Part shown: piece after piece, positions 37,444 through 50,275 of the stretch
Position numbering within the stretch: the first letter of the stretch is position 1
How the letters are laid out: each line of letters opens with the position of its first letter
Origin: Chlorella sorokiniana
Taxonomy: Eukaryota; Chlorophyta; Trebouxiophyceae; Chlorellales; Chlorellaceae
DNA: 64,000 nucleotides
Direction of reading: 5' to 3'
Assembly (NCBI GenBank): GCA_025917655.1
Contig: CP084608.1
Coordinates: 620,001 to 684,000, forward strand
Notes under the pieces: generated by a model
Seen by the model: the letters and a program-made list of their open reading frames with translations, nothing else
Databases searched by the model: none
What the model was told of the DNA's origin: nothing
Program-made: the position numbers and the translations under genes

Positions 37444-40400
37444 TCAGGCGGGCAGCTTGCGCAGCGCTGCGGCCACAGCCTCATGCAAATCCTCCAGCTG
37501 CTCCCGCAGCTCCTCACAGAGAAACATGAAGGAGAAGAAGGCTTGCTGCAGGGGCAGGCAGGGCATGATGGCTTCATATGTCCGATCGAAGCTGGATGGC
37601 GGGCCCCTACACGCAATCACACACACGCCCACCACAACCACCGCCCACTCCCTGCTTGCCTGGGCCATGCGGCCTTGAGTTGTGTCTGGAAACAAGGTGA
37701 GAGTCATGCTGCCCCCAGCACTGTTGAAGCTGAGCCCAGAGCGCAGCAGGTCCACTCTGGACAGCGGCTGCTGCGGTGGCGATGCTGCGGGCTCCACTCT
37801 GCCACCGGCCGCCGCCGCCAAGCCGCGGCTCTGAGAGGCAGAGGCCGCCAGGCTGGCCACCCGCAGCGGGCTGCTGTGCGGGTGGGCCTTGGCCTCGCCA
37901 GCGGGGCTGCCGCCGCCGCCGCGCCGCCGTCTGGCTGGCTGGCGGCCGCAGGTTGCGGGCCGAGCGGTGCCTTCTCCTGGGCCAGTGCATCGATGGCAGA
38001 CTCGATAGCTGCATCAATGCTGCTCGCCCGGCTGCCGGAGCGGCCAAAGCTGCCGCTGACGCGCCGGCGCAGCCACCCCGCCAGGCTCGCTTCCCGCCGC
38101 GCGTCGCCCTTGCCAACGGGGGCGGGCGGAACCACAAAGCCGAAGGCTGGCGGGCAGCTCTCGGCGGCAGGGCCAGCTGGCGGCTCCTGCCCCGCCGCCG
38201 CCAGCTGGCTGCGCTGCTGCTCCAGCACCGCATCGATGACGTTGGCCCAGCTGCTGCGGGCGCGGCCCCGCGCCCTGCCAACAACACAGGCGCAAGCGGC
38301 CCAGCGGTCAACAACCACCCAGTGCGCGCGGCAACTGGCCGTGACCATACATGCGCTGCGGGGTCCTTGTAGTGGTTGAATGGCATCCCCACTCTGCCTG
38401 AATCAATCAGCCCCGCTGCTGGGAGGAGGCCTTCCTCCATCTGCGCATAGCGCCGCTGGTTGTTGGGGATCCCCCTCACCCAAAACAACGACACGCACAC
38501 ACAGAAGCTCTCACTTGTGGCGCTTGAAGGCCGAGCTGACCTGGCGCCGCTGCTGCTCGTTCATGTCGGCCAGCGAGCGCACGGCGGCGGCGCACGCGGC
38601 CAGGCCCTCCCCCGTACAGCCGTCGCAGCGGGGAAGGCATCCACCAGCTCCTGCGGCGGAGGAGCAGGGTGCATGCAACATGCAGGCACGTGAGGCCTGG
38701 GCGCAAGACGGAAGCAGGCAGCAGGAAGCGGGGCAGCTCCGAGGGCTGTGAGCAAGCAAGGAGCGAGCGAGCGACGCGAGGGCGTGCCTGGATGGCGGCG
38801 TGGCAGGCGGCGGCCAGCGTGGGCAGCAGGGCGGGCGGGTAGAGCGGGCCCAACGCTGCGCGCAGCTCCTGGTCAAAGCCGTCCTCGAAGCAGGAGGTGA
38901 GGGTGCTGAGCAGGCGCGCAACGCGTCTGCACAGCGCACGCAGCAGGGGGGCAGGCAAGGGGCACGTCTTGACTGCTCAGCAGGGCTGGGCAGCAAGCTG
39001 CATGGACTGCAGCGCCTGCCCAGGCGCCTCGACAGCCCCGGGAAGCTGCTTTGCACCGCCAGCGAGCGCTCTGCGGCAGCATGCTCCCATCCCTCACACA
39101 AAAACCGCACCTCACAGCTGTGGCCATGCTCTCCAGGTCTTTCCACGGCAGGTGGCCGCGCTGCGGCTGCCAAAAGGGCAGCCCTGCGGCAGCAGGAGGG
39201 CAGGGCGAGGCTGGCTGGCTGGCTCCATCGCAGCACATGAAACCCTGCAATGGCCACCGCTGGCTCCCCGCCCATGCCGCACATCGCCCGCGGCGTGAAG
39301 CAGCAGAGTCAGCCACCGCACAGCCATTCTCTAAATGGGCAACCCTCGCATGCATTGACTGAAGGATGTGCGTGGGGAGCGGGCCCTCACGCAGACCCCT
39401 GGGCTCTCACCAGGCAGCAGCAGGGGCCGGCCGCCGCACCCCGACACCCACACCTCGGTCTTGGCCAGCGCCAGCTGCTCTCCAAGAGTGTTGAGCACCG
39501 AGTAGAGCTGGGTGAGGGCCTGCAGGGCGGCGGCAGCAGCTGCCTCAGCACGCGCCAGCGGCAGGGGGGGGACAGGAAGGGCGTGGCGGCGCAGCAGCAG
39601 CGGCCGGCTAGCAGCCGGCGTGCCAATGACGTGTGTTTCCCGCCCACACGGGTGCCCAGCTGCCACACCCAAGCACCTTCTCCGACTGGAGCAGGTAGGC
39701 TTCAGCCTCCTCCGGCTCCATGGCAGCGCACCAGCTGCCCCCGCCGGGCAGCGCCGGCTCCGCTCCGCCCCCAGCCTCGTCGCGCGCGGCGGCAGCAGCG
39801 GCTCCGCCAGCGCCGAGTCGCCGCGGTGCGCCGAGCCGTTCTGCGCGGAGCTCGCCCCTGCGGCCACCAGCTGCGCGGCTTGCTGCTGGGGCGGCAGGTA
39901 GCCGCCCCACGCGATGCGGTTGACCTCCTCCAGCTTCTGCAGCGCCTTGTGCAGCCTGCTTGCAGGGGGAAGCGCAGGGGGAGCACGGCAGTCGGGGAAG
40001 CGGGCGCAGCAGCGCGGGGTTGCGCAGGTGCAGGCACAGCTGCAAGGCATGAAGAGAGGGGGTGAGCGCTGCCCCGGCGTGTCGGGCGGGTGCCAGGGCG
40101 GCAGCCGCCCCGTGAGCTGCGGCGCTCACGTGTGCAGCGACTCGATGGTGGCCGACTTGGGCAGGATGAGGATACTCATGAGCAGCATGGTGGCCACGCC
40201 GCTCACAATGCCCCCACCCGCGTCAGCGCAATCGTCAGCGGGTCTGCACGCAGGCAGCACGCGCGGTTGGGGCACGAGCTTGTACGCGTGTGCAACACAG
40301 AGAGAGATCAGCAAAGGGTTTGGGGGAGGGTCGGCAGCATTGACATTGATGCTGGGGCCAGGCGAGCTCGACGGCACCCAGCGGGCGGTGGTGGCCGCTG

Positions 40401-41143
40401 GGGCAGCGCCGCCGCGCGCTCACCGCGCCCCTCCTGCGAGCTGAAGCAGACCAGGATGAAGGCGATGACGAAGAGCTTGGCGGAGAGGTCCAACGAGAAG
40501 CGCTGGCCGGCCAGCACCGAGGCAAAGGCGGCGGTGGCGGCCACCACCGCCAGGAAGATGTCGTCTGTTTCGGTTGCCTGCAGCGTCCACCAGCGCGTGG
40601 CAGCTGCGGTGGCCAGGAACCCGAGTCCGCCACCCACCACCGTGCCCAAGGCCCGCTCGAAGCTGACCTGGCTGGTCTGCGGGGCGGGCAGCAGGAGCAG
40701 GCAGGCAGCGTCGGGCTGGCGACGGTACAGGGCAGCAGCGGGCAGGGTGCTGGCGTGGGCGGGTGCAAGCGAGCTTGCAAGGCAGGGAGTGAGGCGTGCA
40801 TCGGCGTTTGCGTTCTCAACAGTGATCCTACCTTGCCCAGGAGCGGCATCGTGACGACAGGGCACGTGAGAAGAGCCCACTTGGTCAGCAACACATACTT
40901 TTCGCACCCCGGCCGCCCCACAAGGCTGAACCCCACTGAAGACAACAGGAGGATGGCCGTCGAGAGCCTCACTGCCCTCCTGATATGGTCGGGTATCGTT
41001 TGATTGCTCCTAAGCCGCATGTTGATTCGATCTCTGAGCCCGAGGCCCAGCAAAGCCGACGATTCGTGTGGGGCAAAGACTAGCCGGAAGCAGGGCCCAT
41101 CGAGGGGGATCGCGCCCAAGCCCTGACGAAGCGCTCGCAGCAC
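37444..41143 (-). CDS. ALMT/FUSC-type integral membrane protein (anion channel-like)
   Basis: The N-terminal half has six membrane helices typical of the aluminium-activated malate transporter / fusaric-acid-resistance (FUSC) superfamily. They are AVRLSTAILLLSSVGFSLVG, YVLLTKWALLTCPVVTMPL, RALGTVVGGGLGFLATAAA, IFLAVVAATAAFASVLAG, SAKLFVIAFILVCFSS and GIVSGVATMLLMSILILP. The motif FERALGTVVGGGLG matches the family's R-x-x-G-T-x-x-G-G-G signature. After the last helix comes KSATIESLH and a long cytosolic region rich in helices (QKLEEVNRIAWGGYLPPQQ, LTQLYSVLNTLGEQLALAK, LLSTLTSCFEDGFDQEL, QQAFFSFMFLCEELREQLED), ending RKLPA at 37446. Plant relatives conduct malate or other anions. The ion, and whether it sits in the plasma membrane or vacuole, cannot be read here. 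The start at 41143 is the first Met of the frame; the next gene upstream stops only 115 bp away. Confidence 0.8.
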
Positions 41144-41258
41144 CCAGGGCGCCGGCAGGGCGCCCGGCCGCAGCGCTGCGATCGTCAGCCGTGCCTACCC
41201 TGGTGGCTGCCTGTTGCAACCATTACACAGCTTGCTGGCAGCCCAGCCCAGCAGGGCT

Positions 41259-43519
41259 TCACTTCAGCTCGAGGAACAAGGCCTCTTGGCGGGCGGTGAG
41301 CCCCGCATCCGCCAGGCTCTGCCCAGCCGCCCCATCCTCCAACACCCGGCGTGGGAAGGACGTGGCGAGGTGGTAGGACCCAGGCAGGATGTCACCGCCG
41401 CCGCTCTGCACATCCACAAAGTCGAAAACTGCCTGCAGGGGCCGTTGGGCGTTGAGGGCATCAAGCGCAGTTGGGAAGAGAAGAGAAGATGCACGAATAG
41501 CTTGGCAACGGGCGAGGAAGGGCGGGCGACAAGCAACAGCTCTCTGGCAGGCCTGGCGCGCTAAGCGTGCTCCCACTGCTGATGAAACTGGTGGCCACAG
41601 CGCAATTGGCGGCAACGGTGCCCAGCCGCCCACCTGCAGCGTGTCGGAGCGACGGAAGCGGCGCGAGTAGCGGCCGCCGGCAGGCAGGCGCACAGCCAGG
41701 TTGATGGCGTCTGGGTCGTCTGCAGGCGGCTCGGCAGGCAGGCAGGCCTGCTTGCTGTGCAGCTCGCGCTCTAGCCTGCCAGGGGGAAAGGGGAGATGAT
41801 CGAGGTTGGTCAGATTCAGGCCAGATGGATGGTTGATGAATGCACGGCAGTGAGCAGCGAACAGGCAGGCTGCCGCATGCCAATTCACCGCTCTGCCTCC
41901 TCGCGCTGCCGCCGCTCCTCAGCGGCCGCCTCCTCAGCCGCACGCCGCGCTGCATCCTCCGCCTCGCGCCGCGAGCGTTCTGCGGCTTCCTCCTTCTCAC
42001 GATCCGCCCGCAGGGATTCATAGTACGCAGCATCCTGAGGCAGACAGCAAAAGCAGGACGAGCAACAGACTGGGCGTTTCCCAACATCCCTGTCATCCCA
42101 TCACAGGCACACGCCTTGTCCCGTCGCACCAAATCACACACACACACCGTGTTCACCATCCCCCACCTGCTCCTCTCGCAGGTGCTGCCGCGCTTGCGCC
42201 CCAGGCGACAGCACGCGCGGCTGATATCGTGGGTCCGCCGAAAAGTCTGCATGACAAGGCAAGAGGACATGCAATTTCTATGTTGATCCTTCATCTTGTT
42301 TTTTTTGTGAGCGCGCGAGGGGGAGGGGGCGGCTCGACAACAACGCCAGTGGGCACGCAGTGTCGTGCTTGGAAGCTCCGAGCGCCTGAGGCTGCCGCAG
42401 CAGCACGGAGAAGCAGCCCGCGCAGGGCGAGCATGCCAGGCTGCCGAAGGACCTTACCGGGTATGGGCCCCTCATAGCCGCCGCCCTGGATCGCCGCCAT
42501 CAGCATGCGCTGCTCCTCCAAATCCACGTCCTCTGGCAGCACCGGCACCTCGTTCCCACCGCTTCCGCCGCCATTCAGGCTGCCGCCGCCTTGTTGCTGC
42601 TGCTGCGCGGTGGGGGCCGGCTGGAATTCGTCCATCACGCCAAAGCGCTGGCCTGGAGCGGGAGGGAGCGGCAGCGGCGGGGCAGAGCAGTGGTGGCGCC
42701 GGAAGAGCATCGTGAAGCGCTGGGCGTGGAGAGGCTTGCGCAAGTTGGAGACATGCTACAGACACAACGAGCGAGAAAAGTGGGGGATACAAGCGCCATG
42801 CGCAGCCGCCCACCCAGCAGCTCCAGGTCTCGGTCCAGGCCGCCCGCCACGCGCCGCCGGTTGCGCCGCACGCGCCGCCCGGCAGCCCCCACCTCCAGCT
42901 CCTCCTCCACCGAACCCACCGGGTGCATGCGCGCCTCTGCAGCAGCACCCGCGTCCACTCAAGCTGGCAGGATCGGGGCAGCACAGGTGGGGATGCGCCG
43001 CACTGCGCACAGCCCCGCAACCCACCCTCCATCACTTCGTCAGCGCGGCTCGACCTGCGCCGCCCCAGGCTGCTGGCCAGCACTTGGATGTCGTCGTCAT
43101 CATCATCCATTATCTAGAATTGAGAATGGGCAGGAATGATGACGCGATGAATGTGCGCCAGTGGAAGAGCTGGGACTTAACAGGGGTCCCAGGCGACAGG
43201 GGTCCTAGGCGGCGGCCAAGGAGACCGATCAGCGCACCTCAATGGGACTGCTACGGGGCCTGGCGCCGGCTGGGAGGGGTCTACTGCTTGGTATGGACGC
43301 TGGAGGTACCACCACCACGTCGTCTGGCTCCTCCACATAGTCGGGCGGCGATGCGGGCACTGCCGAGGCACCCTGTCCAAAGCCCACACCTTCAGACTCC
43401 AGAAAGAAGTTCACGGAGCTGTCTAGATCCCAGCCGTGAGCGTCCAAAACGTGCTCAGCCACAGTGCGATTGGCTCCAGTCAGGTTTTGAAACACGCTCA
43501 GCGCAGAGTCCCTGTCCAT
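41259..43519 (-). CDS. UBX-domain protein (PUX-like p97/CDC48 adaptor)
   Basis: The start at 43519 gives MDRDSALSVFQNLTGANRTV then AEHVLDAHGWDLDSSVNFFL, a UBA-like fold that binds ubiquitin. An acidic linker follows (DDDDDDIQVLASSLGRRRSS). Further exons give DFSADPRYQPR, then DAAYYESLRADREKEEA, a charged Arg/Glu/Ala helix as seen before UBX domains in FAF/PUX proteins. The C-terminal UBX domain (about 41259-41700) reads NLAVRLPAGGRYSRRF, VFDFVDVQ and the p97-binding loop HLATSFPRRVLED with FPR, and ends LFLELK. It most likely recruits ubiquitinated substrates to CDC48. I do not see the thioredoxin-like UAS domain that sits in the middle of FAF1/FAF2 and some PUX proteins. Confidence 0.9.
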
Positions 43520-44089
43520 GATTCTTACGCCAGCGGCAGTAGAAGATGGCAATGCCCGCACAAGGACGGTCAACAAACCAGGCAAGAAAATGCGCCGCCA
43601 GTTTGACGGCGCCTCCGCCAGCCGAGCACGACGCCAGCTTTGCATGGCAGGGGCCATCTCTCCCCCACAGCATGTATGTAACGCAGGTGCTGCAGGGTGC
43701 TTTACGCACATGCATTATGCCGCAATTGGTCTATCGCCTGTTCCCTCCGCAGGTCGGCTGCCCACGCTGGACTGCATCCAGCTGTCACAGCAACCTGCCA
43801 CATGGCCCTGCGGCCGTGCGTGAAGCCAGGCGGCTTATCATTGTTTCCGTTCAGCTTTTGGAGAAGCTTGTGTACTGACAGGCTCGCAATCATCTGCAGC
43901 ACAGCGTGTGGGGTAACAGAAGCCCCTCTATCACTTCACAATTGCCTGTGCTGGCCCAGGAATTCTCCCTGCATGCCGCCAACCATAACGCTGCTGAGAA
44001 GCGGTGCCCTCGGCTGCCCTTGACGAGTGGATCGTTACAGGAGTGGACAAGAAAGGTGGTAAGAGAGCAGCTGCAGTGAGGGTCGAGGG
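43520..44089. other. Intergenic region between two minus-strand genes
   Basis: 570 bp that should contain the UBX gene promoter and the Mago 3' UTR. No exon or repeat is supported. Confidence 0.55.
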
Positions 44090-45063
44090 TCAGCGCTGGA
44101 TGGGGTTGATCTTGAAATGGGAGCTCATGAGGCTGAACACGAGGCACTTCAGGTCCTGCGTCGCACAACACAGCGAACCAGCATCAGAATCCAGATACTA
44201 TGACTGCGTTCAATACAATTATACACAATCCATCATGCCAGAAGTCTGAAAAAGAACACATGGTGGGTGAGAAGGCGGATACATGCGGCTGGGCAGCAGG
44301 CAGCGCCCTCGCTGCCACCTGCGGCCGCCCGCGCCGCCCACCCAACCCACCCACCTGCACCAGGTAGTAGAAGACGCGGAGGCCCTCGGGGTCGTTGCTG
44401 CTCTGCACCTGCAGCAGGCTGCCCAGCTTGGTGGTGGCAAACGAGATGTGCTCGTCGCCCAACATCACCTCCAGCTCCTGCCGCCCCACGCGGTCCGGGG
44501 CCGGCCAGTTGGAGTCGTCCTCCTTCATGATCTGCGGGGGCGGCAGGAAGGGCAGGAGGGGCTCGGCGGTGCAGGAGGCCAGCAGCGGCAGGTGCCTCGC
44601 AGTCACCGCTCCTGTGCATCCCAACCCTGCATCGACCCGCTGGGCTCGTCGCGGTCCGTGCGGGCCCCAATTCAGGCATGAGGAGCTGCTGCTGCAGTGC
44701 TGCTTGGCCTGCCACGCACCTCGCTGTCCTCGATTATCCGCTTGAGCTCGTCCAGCACCGCCTGGCTCACAAAGCACTCCTTGCGGATCATCGTGTCGTT
44801 CTTGTAGTTGGAGTTGTTGGCATACCGCAGCTGCAAGGCGGCATTCGGGGAGCAGTTCGGCAAGCTGACTAGCAGACCAAGAGGAGCAACCAAGGGCGGC
44901 AGCACACGGTGGCAGAGCGGCGTTGCCACCGGCGAGCGCCCATCCCTCCCGCTCCAACAGATCACACCTTGCCGTCGGGCCGGAACTCAAACTCTAGGAA
45001 CTCGTGACCGAATTTGCCCTTGTGACCCACGTAGTAGCGCACATAGAGGTCGCTGTCCGCCAT
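44090..45063 (-). CDS. MAGO: Mago nashi, exon junction complex core
   Basis: Mago pairs with Y14 and clamps eIF4A3 onto spliced mRNA in the nucleus, marking exon junctions for export, localisation and decay. Four exons give an almost perfect family match of about 147 residues: [20 protein letters not shown] and FEFRPDGK (45063-44968); [18 protein letters not shown] and [12 protein letters not shown] (about 44832-44720); [34 protein letters not shown] and [13 protein letters not shown] (about 44530-44355); and [20 protein letters not shown] (44152-44090). The start is the conserved MADSDLY. No frame shift is needed. It is head to head with EFTUD2, another RNA-splicing gene. Confidence 0.98.
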
Positions 45064-45732
45064 TCTGCGTCTGCCCGGCTGCCCGGGGGTGCTGCAGGGC
45101 TATGCGGCGCGTTGACGCTACACTGACAGGATACTGAAACTACAACAGAGCGTTGACCGCGTCGGCACAGCACAGGAAGAGGGGATGCGAGATGGCACGG
45201 CCCGATGGCTATGAAAAGCCTTGGTGAGCGTGATAGACAGCTGTGCAAGTTTCCCACTGACGCCGGGGTGCCCATCGCGCTGATCAGACCCAGTTTGCGT
45301 TTGGCGAAGGTACCGGGAGGTACGTGCCCTTGCGCAGTGGCTTTCGATGTCTCCTGACAGCGTCTCAGAAGCGTCACGCTGCAATCATCATTTCAGCCTC
45401 CGAGTGGCGCCTACAGCGCTCCAGCAGCGCTGCCGGCCTGTCCTTGCCTGCTTTCAGCGTTGAGGGCTGCTAATTTGCAGCAAAGGCGGGATATTGCGCA
45501 TAAAGGTGCAGCCATCACTGCCGCTACGGACTCATTTAGCTGCAGGCAAGGTGCATCGCCAGCAACAGCGTGCTTCAGGTGTCTACGTCGGCTGGAGACG
45601 CACCAGAGAGCTGTCCAGATACCAGGTTGAGGCGCGGATGGACGCCTGCTGCTGACAGCACCAAGCAAGCTCCGATCACCTCGTCGACGGCGGCGGGCAG
45701 CGGCAGCGAGCGCGCCCACAGGCCTGCCCAGC
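45064..45732. promoter_or_regulatory. Bidirectional upstream region of MAGO and EFTUD2
   Basis: 669 bp separate two start codons pointing away from each other, so both promoters lie here. No obvious TATA box is seen near either start. No open frame in it shows homology. Confidence 0.6.
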
Positions 45733-48700
45733 ATGGCTGACGGCGACCTGTACGACGAGTTTGGCAATTACATAGGTCCGGAGCTTTCCGAGAGCGAAGA
45801 GGTGCGCAGCAGCACAAAGCAGCCCGCGCCAGCCGCTGTGCCAGCGCTGCAAGCACAAGTGACGACTTGGAATGGCTGCCCCAGGGGCTTGGTGTATCCA
45901 CGTGCCCGGCACCTGAGCCCTCCCTGCAGGAGGATGAGGAGCTGCAGCAGGAGCAGCGCATGGAGGAGGGCCCGGCGTCTGAGGAGGAGGAGGCGGTGGA
46001 GGCCATGGAGGAGGACGGCCGCATGCCCGGCACAGACCTGGCCCTGTATGGTGCGTACCTGCCAGCTGCACCCGGGTGCAGCGCTCAGCAGTCGAGCGGC
46101 ACGAGGTGCACGCTTCCCCACGGCGGGCCGTTGCCAGCTGGCCTTGCCCGTGCCTTCACACGACACTGACCTTCCCGGCCGGCTACCCCGCCCCCTCGTC
46201 CTGTGCAGGCGAGGAGGGCGGTGGCATGGCGGTAGTACTGCACGAGGACAAGAAGTACTACCCAACCGCGGAGGAAACGTACGGCAAGGAGACAGAAACG
46301 CTGGTGCAGGAGGAGGATGCACAGGCGCTGGAGGTGCGCGGCGCTGGCGGGGGCCGACGCACCCAGCTGCAGCACAGGCCTCGCTCGGCAGCGCTGCCTG
46401 CAGCTGTCGCAGCGGATTCCGCAGCGCGGTGCCCCTCGCAGCGCTGCCTCCCGACATGCGGAGTGTGGCCTCCTGCGCTGGACACTCGCCTGTGAGCGCC
46501 CCGTGCCCCCTGTCCTTCTTCCCCTGGTGCAGGTGCCCATCATTGCGCCCATCAAGCAGAAGAAGGTGGAGGTGGAGGACAAGGAGGCGCCCCCTCCAAG
46601 TACTCCCCCGCCTTCCTGGCCTCCCTGCTTTCCACCCCAGACCTCTGCCGCAACGTCGCTGTCGTGGGGCACCTGCACCACGGCAAGACGCTGGTGAGGC
46701 GGCCGCGGAGCCAGGGCGGGGAGGGACGAGGCTGGAGTGGCACGTGGAACACAGGAATGGAGCTGGGGCGCCGACACTGCGGTCGCAGCCGCAGGCTGAG
46801 GCGCTCGCCTGCAATGCCGCCGCTGAATACCCTTCACTCCTTTATTCGCCTCATTGATTGGTTGCCCCCACCCTCTTTCGACAACAGTTCATGGACATGC
46901 TGGTCGAGCAGACGCACGACCTGCGCGGCTCGCAGCGCTCCAACGAGCGGCCGCTGCGCTTCACCGACACGCGGGTGGACGAGCAGGCGCGCGCCATCTC
47001 CCTGAAGAGCGTGCCGCTGTCGCTGGTGCTGGAGGGGCCTCCGGCAAGAGCTACGGGCTGAGCCTGATGGACACGCCCGGTGCGGCTGCTGGCCGCCGCA
47101 CCGCGCCGCTGCGCTGCTGAGCTGTGCGGGGCCTGCAGGGGGCACGCCTCTTAATTATGCCCGTTGCCCGTCCAGCCTGGCCAGTAAGCAGCCTGCTGAC
47201 GTGGCTTCACACACACACACACAGACACACACACACATGCCTGTTTGTCACGCCCCAGGCCACGTCAACTTTTCGGACGAGCTGGTGGCGGCGCTGCGCC
47301 TGTCTGACGGCGTGCTGCTGGTGGTGGACGCGGTGGAGGGGGTGATGGTGGGCACTGAGCGCGCGGTGCGCGCCGCCGCCGTGGAGGGCCTCCCCATCTG
47401 CCTGCTCATCTCCAAGTTTGACCGCCTGCTGCTGGAGCTGAAGCTGCCCCCGCCGACGCCTACCACAAGCTGCGGCACACTATAGAGGAGGTGAACGCGC
47501 TCATAGCCACGCACTACGGCGACGACGAGGCGCACCTGGTGAGCGCAGCGCGCGCAGCGTGCGGGTCATGTGCAGCGCATCAGCGGTGGCGGCAAGACTA
47601 GCAGTGGACGCAGTAACTAAGCGCAGCCCTGGCAATCCGGGCCGATGACCCGCCACCCACCCGTTTATTTCCCCTTATGGATCTGCCTGCAGGTTGACCC
47701 GCTGAAGGGCAACGTCGCGTTTGCGGCGCCGCTCTACGGCTGGAGCTTCACGCTGGAGAGCTTCGCGGAGCTGTACTGCGAGGTACAAGGGGCCCAGCTG
47801 CCCCCTCAGACGCCAGCCTGCGCACCTGTGCAGTTTCAGGCTTGCGGGTGCACACCTCTCTGTTCTGCATGCCGGCACCGCCAGCACCGCTCCCGGCCAG
47901 CCTGTCCACCACTGAGTTTCCACACCCACACACCCACACATTGGGCCTTCCCCCTGCCGCAGGTGTATGATGCCCCCTTGACCCCAAGGAGTTTGCCAAG
48001 CGCCTGTGGGGCGACCGCTACTTCAACCCTGGTGCGCGCCCTGTCAGCCAACCCCTCCTGCTCGTAGCGTGAAGAGCGCACGCAGGGGATCGTGACCGCC
48101 TGCCTGCTGCCTGCGCCATGGCCCTGGAGCTGCAGTCAGTGCCGTCGCAAGTCGCCTCCACTCCCCCCTCCCCCTGAGGGTGTTAAGTTTCCTGCCCCCA
48201 CACCCCAACCTCCGGCTGGGGCGCCGTTTGCGACTGCGTTGCTCACACACAAGGGCCCGCCGCTGCCCCGTCCCCCTTCCCGCCGCAGAGACGCGCACCT
48301 TCTCCAAGAAGGCAGGGGCCAGCGGGGAGCGCACCTTTGTGCAGTTTGTGCTGGAGCCGATGTACAAGATATACGCGCAGGTTGTGGGCGAGGACGAGCG
48401 CAGCGTGCGGGGCGTGATGGACGAGTTTGGCGTCGCCCTGCGCCCGACTCTTACGGCAAGGACGTCAAGCCGCTGCTGAAGGAGGCGCTCAGGTGGGGCC
48501 AGGGTTTGTAGGTGTGTGTGGGGGGGTGTCTGTAGGGAACGTGGGGTGACAGCAAGGCTGGGGGGCCGCAGGGGAACCGCCAGAGAGCGTGGAGGCTTGA
48601 TGTGCAAAAGCCACATGGGTCGCACACCGCCCGCCAGCCTGGGCCGCCAAGGAGGCTGCCAGGGCTTCTCTCCCGTGGCGGGCGGTGTGCTGCTGGGCCT

Positions 48701-50235
48701 GCCGCAAGCGCTTGCGCAGCTGCTGCCTCAGCGAGAGTCACTCGCTGCGCCCGGCCCCGCCACCCCCTCTGCAGCAAGATCATGGGCAGCGCGGCGGGCG
48801 TGGTCGACATGGTTGTGCGCTTTGTGCCCTCCGCCAAGGCGGGCACAGCGACCAAGGTCGAGCGCTGCTACACGGGTGCGGCGGCGGCGTGTGGCCACAC
48901 GTGCTTCCAGCTCGCAGCACCGGCTTGCCCTTGCATGCTGGTGCCAGAGCAGCCAGGCAGGGCCTGTAGCTGGCCTGGCAGGCGCCTTGTGCGACCAAGG
49001 CCGTGGGCTGGCTCACAACGTTGCGGCGGCCCAGTTCTTGCTAAGCTGGATGCTGAGTGCTGAGTGTCGCAGGCCCCCAGGACAGCCAGCTGGCGGAGCA
49101 CATGCGGGCGTGCAACCCCGCGGCCCCCTCGTCGTCTACGTCTGCAAGCTCTTCCCCAAGCGCGACTGCTCCGGCTTCGACGCCTTTGGCCGCGTCATGA
49201 GCGGCACCGTCAAGCCCGGGGACAAGGTGCTGCGGCGGCCGCCTCTGCTGCCGCGCTTCCCGGCATCCTGAGCGCCGCCTTGCATGCCGCAGCCGTGCCT
49301 GGTCTCTCTGCTGCTCTTGCCGTCAACAGTGATCCCGGGAACTTGGTATGCTGGTTCCCAGCAACAACACAAACGACCCCCTGCCCCCTCACCATCACAA
49401 ACCAACCACAAGCAGGTGCGGGTGCTGGGGAGGCCTACACCCCGACGACGAGGAGGATTCGGCGGCGGCCACCGTGGGCGGCGTCTTCGCCTACCAGGCG
49501 CGCTACCGCGTGCCGCTGAACAAGGCGGTGGCGGGCAACTGGGTGCTGCTGGAGGGAGTGGACGCAACCAGTGAGCAGCGCTGCGCCGCCGCTTGTGCTG
49601 CCGCAAGCCGCACGCCCGCTCCTGCTTGGGCTCCAAGTTATGGAAGGGGAAGGCAGACTTGGGACGAATGTATCACTCTCTTGGTTGCGCGTGAGCAGCC
49701 ACCGCTGGGCTTTCCCAGGCCTACCCAGCACCCAGCCGGCGCTGCTCGTGCTGCTGCGCACCCTGCCTGTTTCCCTCCCTTGCCATGCGTCCCTGGTCCA
49801 ATCATGCTCTCTGGTCCCGCCGCCTTCCACTCGTCGATGCCCGGGCCTCCCGGGCCCCCTCCCCTCCCCAGACTCCAGCACAAGGTTTTGTTGCTGAAGC
49901 TTCCTTCACTCCATTCCTCTCCCCCCATCTTCCCGCCACACAGTCGCCAAGACCGCGACCATCGTGCCCGAGTTCCTGGATGAGGAGGCGCACATCCTGC
50001 AGCCCCTCTCCTTTGGCACCCAGCCAGTGGTCAAGATCGCCACCGAGCCGCTCAACCCCTCGGAGCTGCCCAAGATGGTGCGCTGCCGGGGTCCGCCGCC
50101 GCCAGCGCTGCAGCCGCGCTGGTTTCCATGCGCTGTCTGCCCTGCTCAGCCGTCGCAACCCCTGCTGCCAAGCCTGCCTGCCCAGCAGCTCGCCCTCTGC
50201 AGCCTCACCCGCGTCCGCCTGCCCCACCCACCCGC

Positions 50236-50275
<40 letters not shown>

